Shown in pieces: positions 1 to 10,551 of a DNA stretch of 45,863 nucleotides. Origin of the DNA: Lachnospiraceae bacterium UBA7784 (GTDB taxonomy: Bacteria; Bacillota; Clostridia; Lachnospirales; Lachnospiraceae). The position numbers and the translations under genes were made by a program. Within the stretch, counting starts at the first letter, position 1, and each line of letters begins with the position of its first letter. Under the pieces are notes generated by a model, which saw only the letters and a list, made by a program, of their open reading frames with translations, was not told the DNA's origin and did not search any database. The DNA lies in contig DLDA01000026.1 in the NCBI GenBank assembly GCA_002480925.1, positions 10,596 to 56,458 of the forward strand, in the 5' to 3' direction.

Positions 1-1
1 C

Positions 2-1240
2 GCTCTTACAATGTCTCCGTTCGAAGAGAACGAGGGTGAGCAGGCCTTCTTCGATTATGCTGTATCACTTCCTGAGAAGGAAGATGTAGTTGATAAGTTC
101 AAGGTTACATCTGTAAAGGGTTCACAGTTCAAGAAGCCTCTTCTTGAGTTCTCAGGCGCATGCGGCGGCTGCGGTGAGACACCTTATGCTAAGCTTATCA
201 CACAGCTCTTCGGTGACAGAATGTATGTAGCAAACGCAACAGGATGCTCATCTATCTGGGGTAACTCTTCACCATCTACTCCTTACACTGTAAATGACGA
301 GGGTAAGGGTGTTGCATGGTCCAACTCACTGTTTGAGGATGCTGCAGAGTTCGGTTATGGTATGCTTCTTGCTCAGAGAGCTATCCGTGACAGATTAAAG
401 AGACAGCTCGATGACATGAACGCTACAGGCTCTCTTGCAGACGCTATCAAGGAGTGGAACGATACATTCGCAAGCGGAATCCTTAATGGACCTGCTACCG
501 ATAAGCTTGTAGCTGAGCTTGAGAAGGACGGAAGCGAGGCTGCAAAGGCAGTTCTTGCTGAGAAGGATTTCCTTTCCAAGAAGTCACAGTGGGTATTCGG
601 TGGTGACGGCTGGGCCTATGATATCGGATACGGCGGTCTCGATCATGTAATTGCTTCCGGCAAGGATATCAATATCATGGTTTACGACACCGAGGTTTAT
701 TCAAATACAGGTGGTCAGTCTTCTAAGTCTACACCTTGCGGTGCTACAGCTCAGTTCGCTGCAGGCGGAAAGGACACAAAGAAGAAGGATCTCGCAGGCA
801 TGGCTATGTCATATGGCTATGTATATGTAGCTCAGATCGCTATGGGCGCAAACATGGCTCAGGCAGTAAAGGCTATCGCTGAGGCTGAGGCTTATCCAGG
901 TCCTTCACTGATCATCGCTTATGCTCCATGTATCAACCATGGTATCAAGAAGGGCATGAGCAAGGCTATGACAGAGGAGAAGCTTGCAGTTGAGGCAGGT
1001 TACTGGTTCAACTTCCGTTTCAACCCTGAGCTTGCCAAGGAAGGCAAGGATGCATTCTCACTCGATTCCAAGGCTCCTACAGGAGACTATCAGGAATTCC
1101 TTAAGGGCGAGAACAGATACGCAGCACTTGCTAAGTTCAATCCTAACAAGGCAGCTAAGCTCTTCGCTGAGTCTGAGGAAGAGTCGAAGGAACACTATAA
1201 GTACCTTACAAAGATGGTAGATCTTTACAAGGCAGAGTAA
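2..1240 (+). CDS. nifJ: Pyruvate:ferredoxin (flavodoxin) oxidoreductase, C-terminal part (5' end outside window)
   Basis: This is the last ~413 residues of a single-chain pyruvate:ferredoxin oxidoreductase (normally ~1,170-1,200 residues), which converts pyruvate and CoA to acetyl-CoA and CO2 while reducing ferredoxin. The frame is open to the window edge, so the gene starts upstream. Visible are the proximal 4Fe-4S cysteines (GACGGCGE, then ATGCSS and a late APCINHG) and the thiamine diphosphate motif beginning GGDGWAYDIG and ending in EVYSNTGGQSS. Codon choice is strongly biased (ctt, gct, aag), as expected for a highly expressed fermentation enzyme. A hairpin terminator follows 23 bases after the stop. 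Identification is secure; only the N-terminal part cannot be checked. Confidence 0.96.
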   Translation, partial: ALTMSPFEENEGEQAFFDYAVSLPEKEDVVDKFKVTSVKGSQFKKPLLEFSGACGGCGETPYAKLITQLFGDRMYVANATGCSSIWGNSSPSTPYTVNDEGKGVAWSNSLFEDAAEFGYGMLLAQRAIRDRLKRQLDDMNATGSLADAIKEWNDTFASGILNGPATDKLVAELEKDGSEAAKAVLAEKDFLSKKSQWVFGGDGWAYDIGYGGLDHVIASGKDINIMVYDTEVYSNTGGQSSKSTPCGATAQFAAGGKDTKKKDLAGMAMSYGYVYVAQIAMGANMAQAVKAIAEAEAYPGPSLIIAYAPCINHGIKKGMSKAMTEEKLAVEAGYWFNFRFNPELAKEGKDAFSLDSKAPTGDYQEFLKGENRYAALAKFNPNKAAKLFAESEEESKEHYKYLTKMVDLYKAE

Positions 1241-1263
1241 TTTCTTCACAGAATATAAATAAA

Positions 1264-1292
1264 GGCGGTGCCGGAAACGGCATCGCTTTTTT
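1264..1292 (+). terminator. Rho-independent terminator after nifJ
   Basis: A 10-bp stem (GGCGGTGCCG with CGGCATCGCT, two G-U pairs) closes a GAAA tetraloop and runs into six T residues. It sits just after the nifJ stop and before the next promoter. Confidence 0.9.
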
Positions 1293-1306
1293 AATTAAAA
1301 TTTCTA

Positions 1307-1335
1307 TTGCAACCGATAAAATGAAATGGTACAAT
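1307..1335 (+). promoter_or_regulatory. Sigma-A type promoter for the 1457 gene
   Basis: TTGCAA, a 17-base spacer and TACAAT, directly after the nifJ terminator. Transcription would begin near 1342, leaving a leader of roughly 115 bases before the ATG at 1457. Confidence 0.75.
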
Positions 1336-1456
1336 ATATAGAGATTTTATAAAGAACCTGAACTAGAAGTGCGAAATGGTGATAACTGATATCGGGAAGA
1401 AGAGAGTCAGTTATCTGATATCAACCTGCTTGAGAGAGGATATAGCTGGAGAAGTT

Positions 1457-2899
1457 ATGAGTTTTTTTAAGAAAGTAAACGATAATGAAGACAGATCAGT
1501 ATCGGAGAGTTCCAAAAGCAATACAACATCATTTTCAGATGTCAATACAGAGATCTCAGATCTGGACAGCTTACTAGATAAAGTACTGGCGGAGAAAAAG
1601 GCTGACAGTCGCAGACTGTCGTCTGATGATGAGATAAAGAGTGTAAAGGCATCCGATCTGCTTAAGGGGCATTCTTCTTCAGAGCCTGAGGAAGAAGAGC
1701 GACAGATCATTCTTAATCAGGATGATGATTATCCTGATCAGGAGACTTGGAATACAGATGATAAGACTTCATCCGATCCTGCTGCAGATTATGAGATCTC
1801 GACGGAGCCTGATACAGACTATGAGACTTCATCGGAAGCTGCTTTAGACTATGAGCCTTCAACGGAAACTGGTACAGACTATAATTATGAGCCCAATGCG
1901 GATAACTCATTTGATGATTCTGATCTTATGGGGACTGATGATTCCGATCATAATGAAACCGAATCTATTCTTGAGCAGGATAGTGGATACAAGGATAATA
2001 GTGCAGCAGACCTTCTCGGAGAGAAAAAGGCAGACAGAGGCCATGCAGCAAGAATCCTTTCTTCAGAGACACCATATGAGGACTCAGTAGAGGATTCCGT
2101 TAACGAAGCTTTTGATGGGGAAGAGGAAGAAGCAGAGGATCAGGAGAACTTTACAGCGCCATTCTCATCCTATAAGGAGCCTGATCAGGATACTGAGGAG
2201 AAGTTCGATTATCAGGGCTCTTCATCTGATAAGACAGAGGATGCACTGCTACAGCAGATCGATGCCTTCAGGGATAAGGCAGTAAGGCTTTCAGGTCTTA
2301 TCGATGCCAATCAGAAGAAGGTCGTATCCTTAGAGACCGAGGTCAGAAAGAAGGAAAACCAGATCTCCGATAAGGAGAAAAGAATAGCCGCACTTCAGGA
2401 CGAGCTGGTAAAGAAGCAGCAGGAGGCTGACTCTCTCGTCACTACTGTGGAAAGCCAGGTTGACAGAATGCTTAGCTCAGTTAAGAAGGAGGTAGCAGGG
2501 CTTGGCGGAGGACTTTCGAGTCAGATCAGCAGAGAAAATAAAGAGGAATCGGCAAAGATTGCCGGAGTGATGGATAAGGTCAATTCATCAGTTACAGAGA
2601 TCAAGGATTATCTGGCAAAGGCATCAGAGGACAAGAGCCTTCAGGAGATGAAGGAGGAGCTCTCAGAGAAGATCCATTCCGAAAATGTCAAGGTCTACAG
2701 GAATATTTCAGATACAATGAAGGAGATGGACCACAGTGAGCAGCTTGATATTTCAATCGATGAGAAATACCATTCACTGAAGGGACGCTTCGGAGTGCTT
2801 CTTATCGTTGCGATCTTAAATCTCGGAATCTCGGCCGTTCTGATACTTATGAAGATAGGTATATTACCTGAAAATATTTTAAATATATTTGGAATCTGA
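1457..2899 (+). CDS. Acidic coiled-coil protein with C-terminal membrane anchor, function unknown
   Basis: I do not recognise this 480-residue protein. The start at 1457 (MSFFKKVN) is preferred because GGAGAAG lies just upstream; an in-frame ATG at 1376 lacks a good ribosome site. Residues 1-260 are very acidic and low in complexity, including four 10-residue repeats at about 111-150 that each begin with Asp-Tyr (DYEISTEPDT, DYETSSEAAL, DYEPSTETGT, DYNYEPNADN). Residues ~265-430 look like a long coiled coil. One membrane helix lies at ~446-468, leaving a short tail (ILPENILNIFGI). The likely topology is a tail-anchored protein with a large cytoplasmic rod. It is followed after four bases by the pyrophosphatase gene, so the two are probably cotranscribed. 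Confidence 0.8.
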   Translation: MSFFKKVNDNEDRSVSESSKSNTTSFSDVNTEISDLDSLLDKVLAEKKADSRRLSSDDEIKSVKASDLLKGHSSSEPEEEERQIILNQDDDYPDQETWNTDDKTSSDPAADYEISTEPDTDYETSSEAALDYEPSTETGTDYNYEPNADNSFDDSDLMGTDDSDHNETESILEQDSGYKDNSAADLLGEKKADRGHAARILSSETPYEDSVEDSVNEAFDGEEEEAEDQENFTAPFSSYKEPDQDTEEKFDYQGSSSDKTEDALLQQIDAFRDKAVRLSGLIDANQKKVVSLETEVRKKENQISDKEKRIAALQDELVKKQQEADSLVTTVESQVDRMLSSVKKEVAGLGGGLSSQISRENKEESAKIAGVMDKVNSSVTEIKDYLAKASEDKSLQEMKEELSEKIHSENVKVYRNISDTMKEMDHSEQLDISIDEKYHSLKGRFGVLLIVAILNLGISAVLILMKIGILPENILNIFGI

Positions 2900-2903
2900 A
2901 TTG

Positions 2904-4577
2904 ATGGAAAAGCTTAAGAGAAAGCGCCCGGTATGGGTTATAGGTCATAAGAATCCTGATACGGATTCGATCTGTGCAGCCATAGCCTACGCGAATCTGA
3001 AGAATCAGACGGAGGAGGGAGATTTCGTACCCAAAAAGGCGGGGCCGATAAACGAAGAGACAAGATATGTCCTGAACAAGTTCCATGTAAGCGAGCCTGA
3101 TACAGTAAGGAGCGTAGGGACCCAGATAAAGGACATGGATTACAGAAGAACAGAAGGAGTAAATGAGCATCTGTCGCTTAAGAAGGCCTGGGCCCTTATG
3201 AGACAGCTCGATGTAGTCACTCTTCCTGTGGTAAGGCCTGACGGCAGGCTCCTTGGCGTTATCGTAAATGGCGATATCGCCTATTCTTATATGGACGTAT
3301 ATGATAACAGGGAGTTAGGACGTGCCAGGACCCAGTACAAGAATATAATAGAAACATTAAACGGCCGTCTGGTCTGCGGCAATCCACACGCCTATTTTAA
3401 TCATGGCAAGGTCGTCGTAGCATCAGGAGATGTTGAGACTATAAGGAATGAGGTCGATGGAGATGACCTTGTCATTCTTGGAAATGTCCTTGACAGTCAG
3501 AAGGCAGTCCTTGAGGAGATACCTGGCTGCATGATAGTGACAGGTGTCAAGGAGGTAGATCCTCAGATAGTAAAGACAGCAGAGGCCATAGACTGCGTGC
3601 TGATAACGACGGAATATGACAGCTTCACCACGGCCAGACTTATAAACCAGAGCATTCCTATTCGTTATTTCATGACAAAGGAAAATCTGATAACCTTCGA
3701 TGAGACTGATTATCTGGATGAGGTCACAAAGGTCATAGGTAAGGTCAGACATCGTGATTTCCCTATACTTGATGCGCATCAGAGATATATAGGAATGTTC
3801 TCAAGAAGGAATCTTTTGAATCCCGAGAAAAAGCGGGTAATCCTTGTCGATCACAACGAAAAGAGCCAGGCAGTGGATGGAATTGCCGAGGCAGATATAC
3901 TGGAGATAGTCGATCATCATAAGATTGGATCACTTGAGACCATATCGCCTATCTTTTTCAGGAATATGCCGCTTGGATGCTGCTCTACTATAATCTATCA
4001 GATGTATCAGGAAAGAGGAGTAAAGGTCAATCCTCAGATGGCAGGCCTTATGCTGTCGGCTATACTTTCCGATACACTGATGTTTCGGTCTCCGACATGT
4101 ACAGATACCGACAGGGCTGCAGCCGCTGAGCTTGCAAAAATAGCAGGAGTCGATATCAAGCAGCATGCCATGGCCATGTTCGAGGCCGGCAGCAATTTCG
4201 CCAGCAAGACTATATCTGAGATCTTCTATCAGGATTTCAAGACCTTTTCACAGGGAGATATAGACTTCGGAGTATCACAGATCTCTGCGGTTTCAGACAA
4301 GCAGCTTAATGATATCAGGAAAAATCTGCCTGACTATATGAAGCAGGTTCTTTCGGACCGTAATCTGAACCAGGTATATGTGATGCTTACAAATATCTTA
4401 GACCAGTCGTCCAGACTGATCTGTGCCGGGGAGGGTGCGGATGTTACAGTAAAGGATGCTTTTCCAGGCAGAGAGGCGCTTTCTGATACGGCCGGAAGCT
4501 ATATTTTCCTTCCGGGAGTAGTATCGAGAAAGAAGCAGGTCATTCCGGCGCTTATTCAGGCTATGGAAGAGCAGTGA
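2904..4577 (+). CDS. Manganese-dependent inorganic pyrophosphatase, family II with CBS and DRTGG domains
   Basis: This enzyme hydrolyses pyrophosphate to phosphate in the cytoplasm. The 557-residue form carries a regulatory insert and is about 240 residues longer than simple family II enzymes. The DHH metal-site motif GHKNPDTDS is at ~14-22. A first CBS domain follows at ~70-128, then a DRTGG-like domain, then a second CBS domain around MTKENLITFDE. The second half of the catalytic core follows with VDHNEKSQ and VDHHKIG, and then a DHHA2 domain with LSAILSDT. CBS domains in this family bind adenine nucleotides, and the DRTGG type responds to diadenosine polyphosphates. The ATG at 2904 is preferred over an upstream in-frame TTG at 2889 that overlaps the previous gene. 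Confidence 0.93.
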   Translation: MEKLKRKRPVWVIGHKNPDTDSICAAIAYANLKNQTEEGDFVPKKAGPINEETRYVLNKFHVSEPDTVRSVGTQIKDMDYRRTEGVNEHLSLKKAWALMRQLDVVTLPVVRPDGRLLGVIVNGDIAYSYMDVYDNRELGRARTQYKNIIETLNGRLVCGNPHAYFNHGKVVVASGDVETIRNEVDGDDLVILGNVLDSQKAVLEEIPGCMIVTGVKEVDPQIVKTAEAIDCVLITTEYDSFTTARLINQSIPIRYFMTKENLITFDETDYLDEVTKVIGKVRHRDFPILDAHQRYIGMFSRRNLLNPEKKRVILVDHNEKSQAVDGIAEADILEIVDHHKIGSLETISPIFFRNMPLGCCSTIIYQMYQERGVKVNPQMAGLMLSAILSDTLMFRSPTCTDTDRAAAAELAKIAGVDIKQHAMAMFEAGSNFASKTISEIFYQDFKTFSQGDIDFGVSQISAVSDKQLNDIRKNLPDYMKQVLSDRNLNQVYVMLTNILDQSSRLICAGEGADVTVKDAFPGREALSDTAGSYIFLPGVVSRKKQVIPALIQAMEEQ

Positions 4578-4600
4578 TGCAGGAGTATGACGGAGGAGAA

Positions 4601-5227
4601 ATGATCAGCTGGTATAAGGAGTATCATATAGACGATATATGCATACTTATCTGTGAAAAAAGTGATCTTACCTCGCAGGAGGTAGAGGAGACAGAGCCGA
4701 TGATGAAGCCATACAGGAATCGCAGTGAAAGCTGGGATTACCGGAGTGCCTCGGCTCTTGTATATGCGATCTTTAATATTTATCATATCCCGCTTGAGCT
4801 GTACAGGGAGACCGATGATGGGAGACCCTTTTTAGCTGGCGGAAGAGGGGATATTTCTATCAGTCATAGCGGCAATTTCACAGCTCTGGCTTTCACAAGT
4901 GATTCATCAAAAAGCATAGGAATAGATATCGAGGAGATAGAGCGGGCCTTTAAAAAGGATGTAAGCAGGCTTGCCGACAGGTTTTTTTCAGAGGAAGAAT
5001 ATCTGGCCGTAAGGAAAAGCCATGCACCTATACTGAAATTTCTCGAGCTTTGGACCAGGAAAGAGGCGCTTATGAAGTCGCTTAGGATCCCCTTATCAAG
5101 GCTTCTTAAGGAAGAAAAGACGGTTCTGTCAGAATGGACGGCCGGGAGACTTGTGGTAAAAAAGCTTTTTGAACAGGACCAATTCAGTGATAAGGTGGTT
5201 GGGAGCCTGTGCTATTACGAAATGTAA
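4601..5227 (+). CDS. 4'-phosphopantetheinyl transferase superfamily protein (Sfp/AcpS-like)
   Basis: This protein probably transfers the phosphopantetheine arm of CoA to a serine on a carrier protein. The diagnostic parts are SISHSGNFTALA, the magnesium-binding IGIDIEEIER and ELWTRKEALMKS, the family's WxxKEA motif. At ~208 residues it has the two-domain Sfp size rather than the ~120-residue AcpS size, so it may serve a secondary-metabolite or other carrier as well as, or instead of, the acyl carrier protein at 14736. The ATG at 4601 has a strong GGAGGAG site directly upstream. An alternative ATG at 4577 overlaps the pyrophosphatase stop (TGATG) and would add eight residues. It is probably in one operon with the pyrophosphatase. 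Confidence 0.87.
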   Translation: MISWYKEYHIDDICILICEKSDLTSQEVEETEPMMKPYRNRSESWDYRSASALVYAIFNIYHIPLELYRETDDGRPFLAGGRGDISISHSGNFTALAFTSDSSKSIGIDIEEIERAFKKDVSRLADRFFSEEEYLAVRKSHAPILKFLELWTRKEALMKSLRIPLSRLLKEEKTVLSEWTAGRLVVKKLFEQDQFSDKVVGSLCYYEM

Positions 5228-5411
5228 TCTTTGCCCCAGAAAAGCTGTGTATATGATTGGCTATGGTTTGTTATCAGAAATGCTTTTCAGTGGCTTAACT
5301 GTTTATTACCGCACTCTATGACCGCAAGCGGTCATAAGGCCATGACTTGATGAACCTGCTGTAATAAATATTAAAGTTGAATGAAATTCACCGTATACTT
5401 GAAAAAAACTC
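5228..5411. other. Intergenic region before ilvN, with a perfect 8-bp palindrome
   Basis: About 240 bases separate the transferase gene from ilvN. At 5318-5335, ATGACCGC and GCGGTCAT face each other across AA; no T run follows, so this looks more like a protein-binding site than a terminator. A smaller inverted repeat, TGAAT-gaa-ATTCA, lies at 5378-5390, upstream of the promoter. I see no gene or T-box specifier element here. Confidence 0.45.
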
Positions 5412-5439
5412 TTGACATGAGAAAAAAGAGTGCTAGAAT
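5412..5439 (+). promoter_or_regulatory. Strong sigma-A promoter for ilvN-ilvC
   Basis: A consensus TTGACA is followed after 16 bases by TAGAAT, which is preceded by TGC (extended -10). The predicted start near 5446 leaves a very short leader of ~20 bases before ilvN, with AAAGGAAA as ribosome site. Confidence 0.85.
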
Positions 5440-5466
5440 GTAGACATCGAAAGAAAGGAAACTCAG

Positions 5467-7060
<1,594 letters not shown>

Positions 7061-7091
7061 TACGGTTATTTAGAATCGTGATCTTTATTCG

Positions 7092-7129
7092 CTCCGCAGG
7101 GCAGCAATGCCTTGCGGGGTGATTTTTTT
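7092..7129 (+). terminator. Rho-independent terminator after ilvC
   Basis: An 11-bp stem (CTCCGCAGGGC with GCCTTGCGGGG, including G-U pairs) with a six-base loop runs into seven T residues. It ends only 17 bases before the ATG of the GH5 gene. Confidence 0.9.
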
Positions 7130-7146
7130 AGAGAGGAGAAGGCCAG

Positions 7147-8175
7147 ATGGATAATTTCTCAAAAAAACTGATAATTTTCGTTTTAGTTACTGTGCTTGCT
7201 GTCGGACTTGTCATGCAAAGTGGCTGTGTGGCAGAGGCCGGTAGCCGCTATTATGGAGCCCTTAAGGTCAGTGGAAAGCATCTTTGCGATAAAAATGGCA
7301 AGACAGTCCAGCTTCGCGGTGTAAGCACTCACGGTATCAATTTCAACAGCGATGACGGACAAATCTCGTTTGGTGATTATGTGAATGATAAGGCATTTAA
7401 AACACTTAAGAAATCTTTTCATGCAAATGTGGTCCGTATAGCCATGTACAGTGATGAATGGGGTGGCTACTGCGATCGGAATGCCGACAGAAAGAAGCTT
7501 CTTGCTACGATAGACAGAGGAGTTAAGGCGGCAGCAGCCAATGATATGTATGTGATCATCGACTGGCATGTGCTTAATGTACATCCGAATCCGCTCGATC
7601 ATAAAAAGGCAGCAAAAAGTTTTTTTAACAAGGTTTCAAAAAAATATAGTAAATATGACAACGTGATCTATGAGATCTGTAACGAGCCGAACAGCGGGAC
7701 ATCCTGGAAGGACATAAAGAAGTACGCATCGCAAGTGATCCCAGTCATAAGGAAAAATGCGCCGAAGAGCGTTATCATAGTAGGTACTCCTACCTGGTCG
7801 CAGGATGTGGACATAGCCGCATCAGATCCGCTCAAATATAAAAATGTCCTATATGCCTTCCATTTCTATGCCAATACACACAGAGATGATATGAGAAAAA
7901 AGCTGTCTGACGCCTACGATAAGGGCCTTCCTGTTTTTGTATCAGAGTATGGGACCTGTGATGCCTCAGGAAACGGCGGCTTTAATAAGCAGGAGTCGGA
8001 TAAATGGATAAAGCTTCTTGACAGGCTTCATATCAGCTATGTCAACTGGAGTCTCTGCAACAAGAATGAGACAGCCTCTATAATAAAGAGCTCCTGCAAA
8101 AAGACCTCTGGCTGGAAGACCTCTGACCTTACCCAGTCAGGAAAGTGGCTGAAAAAGACCTTGAACAGCAGATGA
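7147..8175 (+). CDS. Secreted GH5 family endoglucanase (cellulase)
   Basis: This is a 342-residue glycoside hydrolase of family 5, predicted to cut beta-1,4-glucans outside the cell. It starts with a signal sequence (basic KK, hydrophobic core 8-24); cleavage could follow AEA near 31, or Cys27 could be lipidated, though QSGC is a poor lipobox. GH5 landmarks are VVRIAMY, the IIDWHVLN strand at ~137-144, ICNEPNSG with the acid/base Glu180, AFHFYANTH, and SEYGT with the nucleophile Glu267. There is no carbohydrate-binding module. GAGAGGAG gives a good ribosome site. The gene starts just after the ilvC terminator with no room for its own promoter, so it may depend on readthrough. Confidence 0.93.
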   Translation: MDNFSKKLIIFVLVTVLAVGLVMQSGCVAEAGSRYYGALKVSGKHLCDKNGKTVQLRGVSTHGINFNSDDGQISFGDYVNDKAFKTLKKSFHANVVRIAMYSDEWGGYCDRNADRKKLLATIDRGVKAAAANDMYVIIDWHVLNVHPNPLDHKKAAKSFFNKVSKKYSKYDNVIYEICNEPNSGTSWKDIKKYASQVIPVIRKNAPKSVIIVGTPTWSQDVDIAASDPLKYKNVLYAFHFYANTHRDDMRKKLSDAYDKGLPVFVSEYGTCDASGNGGFNKQESDKWIKLLDRLHISYVNWSLCNKNETASIIKSSCKKTSGWKTSDLTQSGKWLKKTLNSR

Positions 8176-8203
8176 GCATAAGCTGGATTTTTTTATGATG
8201 AAT

Positions 8204-8212
8204 TGTTATAAT
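8204..8212 (+). promoter_or_regulatory. Extended -10 promoter for leuCD
   Basis: TG-T-TATAAT forms a perfect extended -10; the -35 position (TGGATT at 8184) matches weakly. Transcription would start near 8219, about 60 bases before leuC. Confidence 0.6.
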
Positions 8213-8236
8213 ATGATCTGTTACGTTAAAACGATA

Positions 8237-8259
8237 AAAAGATAATATCTGTATCTTTT
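8237..8259 (+). promoter_or_regulatory. Inverted repeat in the leuC leader
   Basis: AAAAGATA and TATCTTTT face each other across seven bases, ending just upstream of the leuC ribosome site (AAAGGAAAA). It may be an operator or an mRNA hairpin close to the site of initiation; the function is unknown. Confidence 0.4.
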
Positions 8260-8278
8260 GGAAAGGAAAAGTATAATT

Positions 8279-9541
8279 ATGGGAATGACTATGACACAGA
8301 AGATCCTCGCAAAGCATGCGGGGCTTGATTCTGTCAGTGCCGGAGAGCTGATCGAGGCAGATCTGGATCTCGTGCTCGGAAATGATATCACGTCTCCTGT
8401 GGCTATTCATCAGATGAAGAAGCTCAAGAATCAGGAGGTGTTCGACAAGGATAAGATAGCCCTTGTAATGGATCATTTCGTTCCCAATAAGGATATCAAG
8501 AGCGCAGAGCATGTAAAGGAGGTAAGGGAGTTTGCCTGTGAGAAGTGCATCTCCAATTACTATGATGTAGGAGAGATGGGAATAGAGCATGCCCTGCTGC
8601 CAGAGAAGGGACTTGTGGTAGCCGGGGATGCAGTGATAGGAGCAGACTCCCATACCTGTACCTACGGTGCTCTCGGAGCCTTCTCTACAGGAGTGGGCTC
8701 TACCGATATGGCAGCCGGAATGGCAACAGGCAAGGCCTGGTTCAAGGTACCATCAGCAATAAAGTTCATCCTGGCAGGAAAGCCGGCTCCATTCATCAGC
8801 GGAAAGGATGTGATCCTCCATATCATAGGGATGATAGGAGTAGACGGGGCCCTTTACCAGTCGATGGAGTTTACCGGAGATGGAGTCGCAGCTCTTTCAA
8901 TGGATGACAGATTTACAATAGCCAATATGGCAATAGAGGCCGGCGGCAAGAATGGTATATTCCCTGTCGATGACAGGACACTTGAGTATATAAAGGAACA
9001 TTCCGACAGGAAGCCAGTGATCTACGACGCAGATCCTGATGCAGAGTATACAAAAGAGTATACTATAGATCTGAGCAAGCTCCGTCCTACAGTTTCCTTC
9101 CCTCATCTGCCTGAGAATACAAGGACAGTAGACGAGGCTTGCGATGTGGAGATAGATCAGGTAGTGATAGGTTCATGTACAAATGGCCGCCTGTCCGACC
9201 TTCGGATAGCAGCAGAGATCTTAAAGGGCAGAAAGGTAAAGAAGGGACTTCGTGTGATAGTTATCCCTGCTACACAGAAGGTATATCTCGATGCAATGGA
9301 GGCAGGATATATAAGGACATTTATAGAGGCAGGAGCAGTCGTTTCAACACCTACCTGCGGTCCATGCCTCGGAGGCTATATGGGGATTTTAGCAAGCGGT
9401 GAGAGATGTGTCTCGACGACGAACAGGAACTTCATCGGAAGGATGGGAGCTACCGATTCGGAAATCTATCTCACATCTCCGGCAGTAGCGGCAGCAAGCG
9501 CGATCACAGGACATATCACGGATCCGGCAACGATAGCATGA
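8279..9541 (+). CDS. leuC: 3-isopropylmalate dehydratase large subunit
   Basis: With LeuD this forms the 4Fe-4S isomerase that converts 2-isopropylmalate to 3-isopropylmalate in leucine synthesis. The 420-residue size is the short LeuC form seen in clostridia and archaea. The three cluster cysteines are visible in VIGSCTNGR (~299) and PTCGPCLGG (~359 and 362). The N-terminus [15 protein letters not shown] is typical, and AAAGGAAAA lies upstream of the ATG at 8279; an in-frame TTG at 8258 overlaps the leader inverted repeat and is less likely. leuD follows after 25 bases, confirming an operon. Confidence 0.96.
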   Translation: MGMTMTQKILAKHAGLDSVSAGELIEADLDLVLGNDITSPVAIHQMKKLKNQEVFDKDKIALVMDHFVPNKDIKSAEHVKEVREFACEKCISNYYDVGEMGIEHALLPEKGLVVAGDAVIGADSHTCTYGALGAFSTGVGSTDMAAGMATGKAWFKVPSAIKFILAGKPAPFISGKDVILHIIGMIGVDGALYQSMEFTGDGVAALSMDDRFTIANMAIEAGGKNGIFPVDDRTLEYIKEHSDRKPVIYDADPDAEYTKEYTIDLSKLRPTVSFPHLPENTRTVDEACDVEIDQVVIGSCTNGRLSDLRIAAEILKGRKVKKGLRVIVIPATQKVYLDAMEAGYIRTFIEAGAVVSTPTCGPCLGGYMGILASGERCVSTTNRNFIGRMGATDSEIYLTSPAVAAASAITGHITDPATIA

Positions 9542-9566
9542 TCAGGGTGATAAAGAAAGGAAACAT

Positions 9567-10052
9567 ATGAAATCAGCAAAAGGATCAGTTCATAAATTTG
9601 GAGACAATATAGATACCGATGTGATCATTCCTGCCAGATATCTGAACTCCTCAGACCCATCTGAGCTTGCAAAGCACTGCATGGAGGATATCGACAGGGA
9701 CTTTGTGAACAAGGTAAAGCCAGGAGATATAATAGTAGCAGAAAAGAATTTCGGCTGCGGCTCCTCGAGAGAGCATGCTCCGATCGCAATAAAGGCAGCA
9801 GGAGTAAGCTGTGTTATAGCAGAGACATTCGCAAGGATATTTTACAGGAATTCTATAAATATAGGACTTCCCATCATAGAGAGCAAGGAAGCCTCAGAGA
9901 AGATAAAGGAGGGAGATATAGTATCAGTCGATTTCGACAGCGGTATCATCACAGATGAGACCACAGGAGAGCAGTTCAAGGGCCAGGCATTCCCTGAGTT
10001 CATGCAGAAGCTCATAGATGCCGGCGGACTTGTAAACTATATCAATTCATAA
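9567..10052 (+). CDS. leuD: 3-isopropylmalate dehydratase small subunit
   Basis: This 161-residue protein is the swivelling small subunit that partners LeuC. Clear motifs are [17 protein letters not shown] at the N-terminus and [11 protein letters not shown], the substrate-recognition loop. The ribosome site is AAAGGAAA just before the ATG. No leuB or leuA is adjacent in this window. The last 11 bases overlap the 3' end of the convergent DUF4364 gene, and no terminator is visible between them. Confidence 0.96.
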   Translation: MKSAKGSVHKFGDNIDTDVIIPARYLNSSDPSELAKHCMEDIDRDFVNKVKPGDIIVAEKNFGCGSSREHAPIAIKAAGVSCVIAETFARIFYRNSINIGLPIIESKEASEKIKEGDIVSVDFDSGIITDETTGEQFKGQAFPEFMQKLIDAGGLVNYINS

Positions 10053-10551
10053 GCTCATCCATAATAGCCTCATAGGTCCTGTTGTAACGGACCTTGAAGT
10101 TCATGCATATATTCTCGGCCTGCTCCTTTGTCATCACATGCATGTTGATTTCGAAGAGAGTATGCCGGGATTTTTTACAGCTTAAATGCACGATGAAGCC
10201 TCTGCCCCCTGAAAGGGCATCATAGCGGGCTCTTATCGTGCTCTTTTTTTCATTTAATTCATTATTTTTCTTGTAGAAATCCTTGTAGTCAGCCTCCATG
10301 CCGGGAGTGATCCTGTCATGGAGACCCTCGAGGGTCTTATGGCCCTTTTCAGTAAGGGTAAAGCTGTCATGGCCGCTGTCATGGACAAGGCCGGCCTTCC
10401 TTAGGGTCTCAAGAGCAAGAGCGGCTTTGAAATAATCGCAGTAGTCATAGTTTGTCATAAAGGAGATGATCGTTATACCTCTGACGGGATCGGCAGACTT
10501 TGAGATAAGGCCCAGCTCAGCCATCTCATAGATCAGGTCGAGCTCAGCCAT
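10042..10551 (-). CDS. DUF4364 family protein (probable winged-helix regulator)
   Basis: A 169-residue protein resembling the Firmicutes DUF4364 family. The first ~75 residues look like a winged helix ([53 protein letters not shown]), so DNA binding is plausible but not shown. The C-terminal ~90 residues form an alpha-beta domain with a basic stretch. Its ATG overlaps the malic enzyme stop by one base (TGATG), so the two are translationally coupled. Its 3' end overlaps leuD by 11 bases in the convergent orientation. The coupling suggests a role linked to malate metabolism or simple cotranscription; the function is unknown. Confidence 0.85.
   Translation of the reverse strand: MAELDLIYEMAELGLISKSADPVRGITIISFMTNYDYCDYFKAALALETLRKAGLVHDSGHDSFTLTEKGHKTLEGLHDRITPGMEADYKDFYKKNNELNEKKSTIRARYDALSGGRGFIVHLSCKKSRHTLFEINMHVMTKEQAENICMNFKVRYNRTYEAIMDELMN

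Noticed and set aside
373..579. Minus-strand open frames within nifJ, smc, rho and other long genes
   Set aside because: They are shadows of strongly biased coding frames and lack ribosome sites or recognisable domains.
5228..5466. T-box leader upstream of ilvN
   Set aside because: The predicted transcript starts only ~20 bases before ilvN, and no T-box sequence is present.
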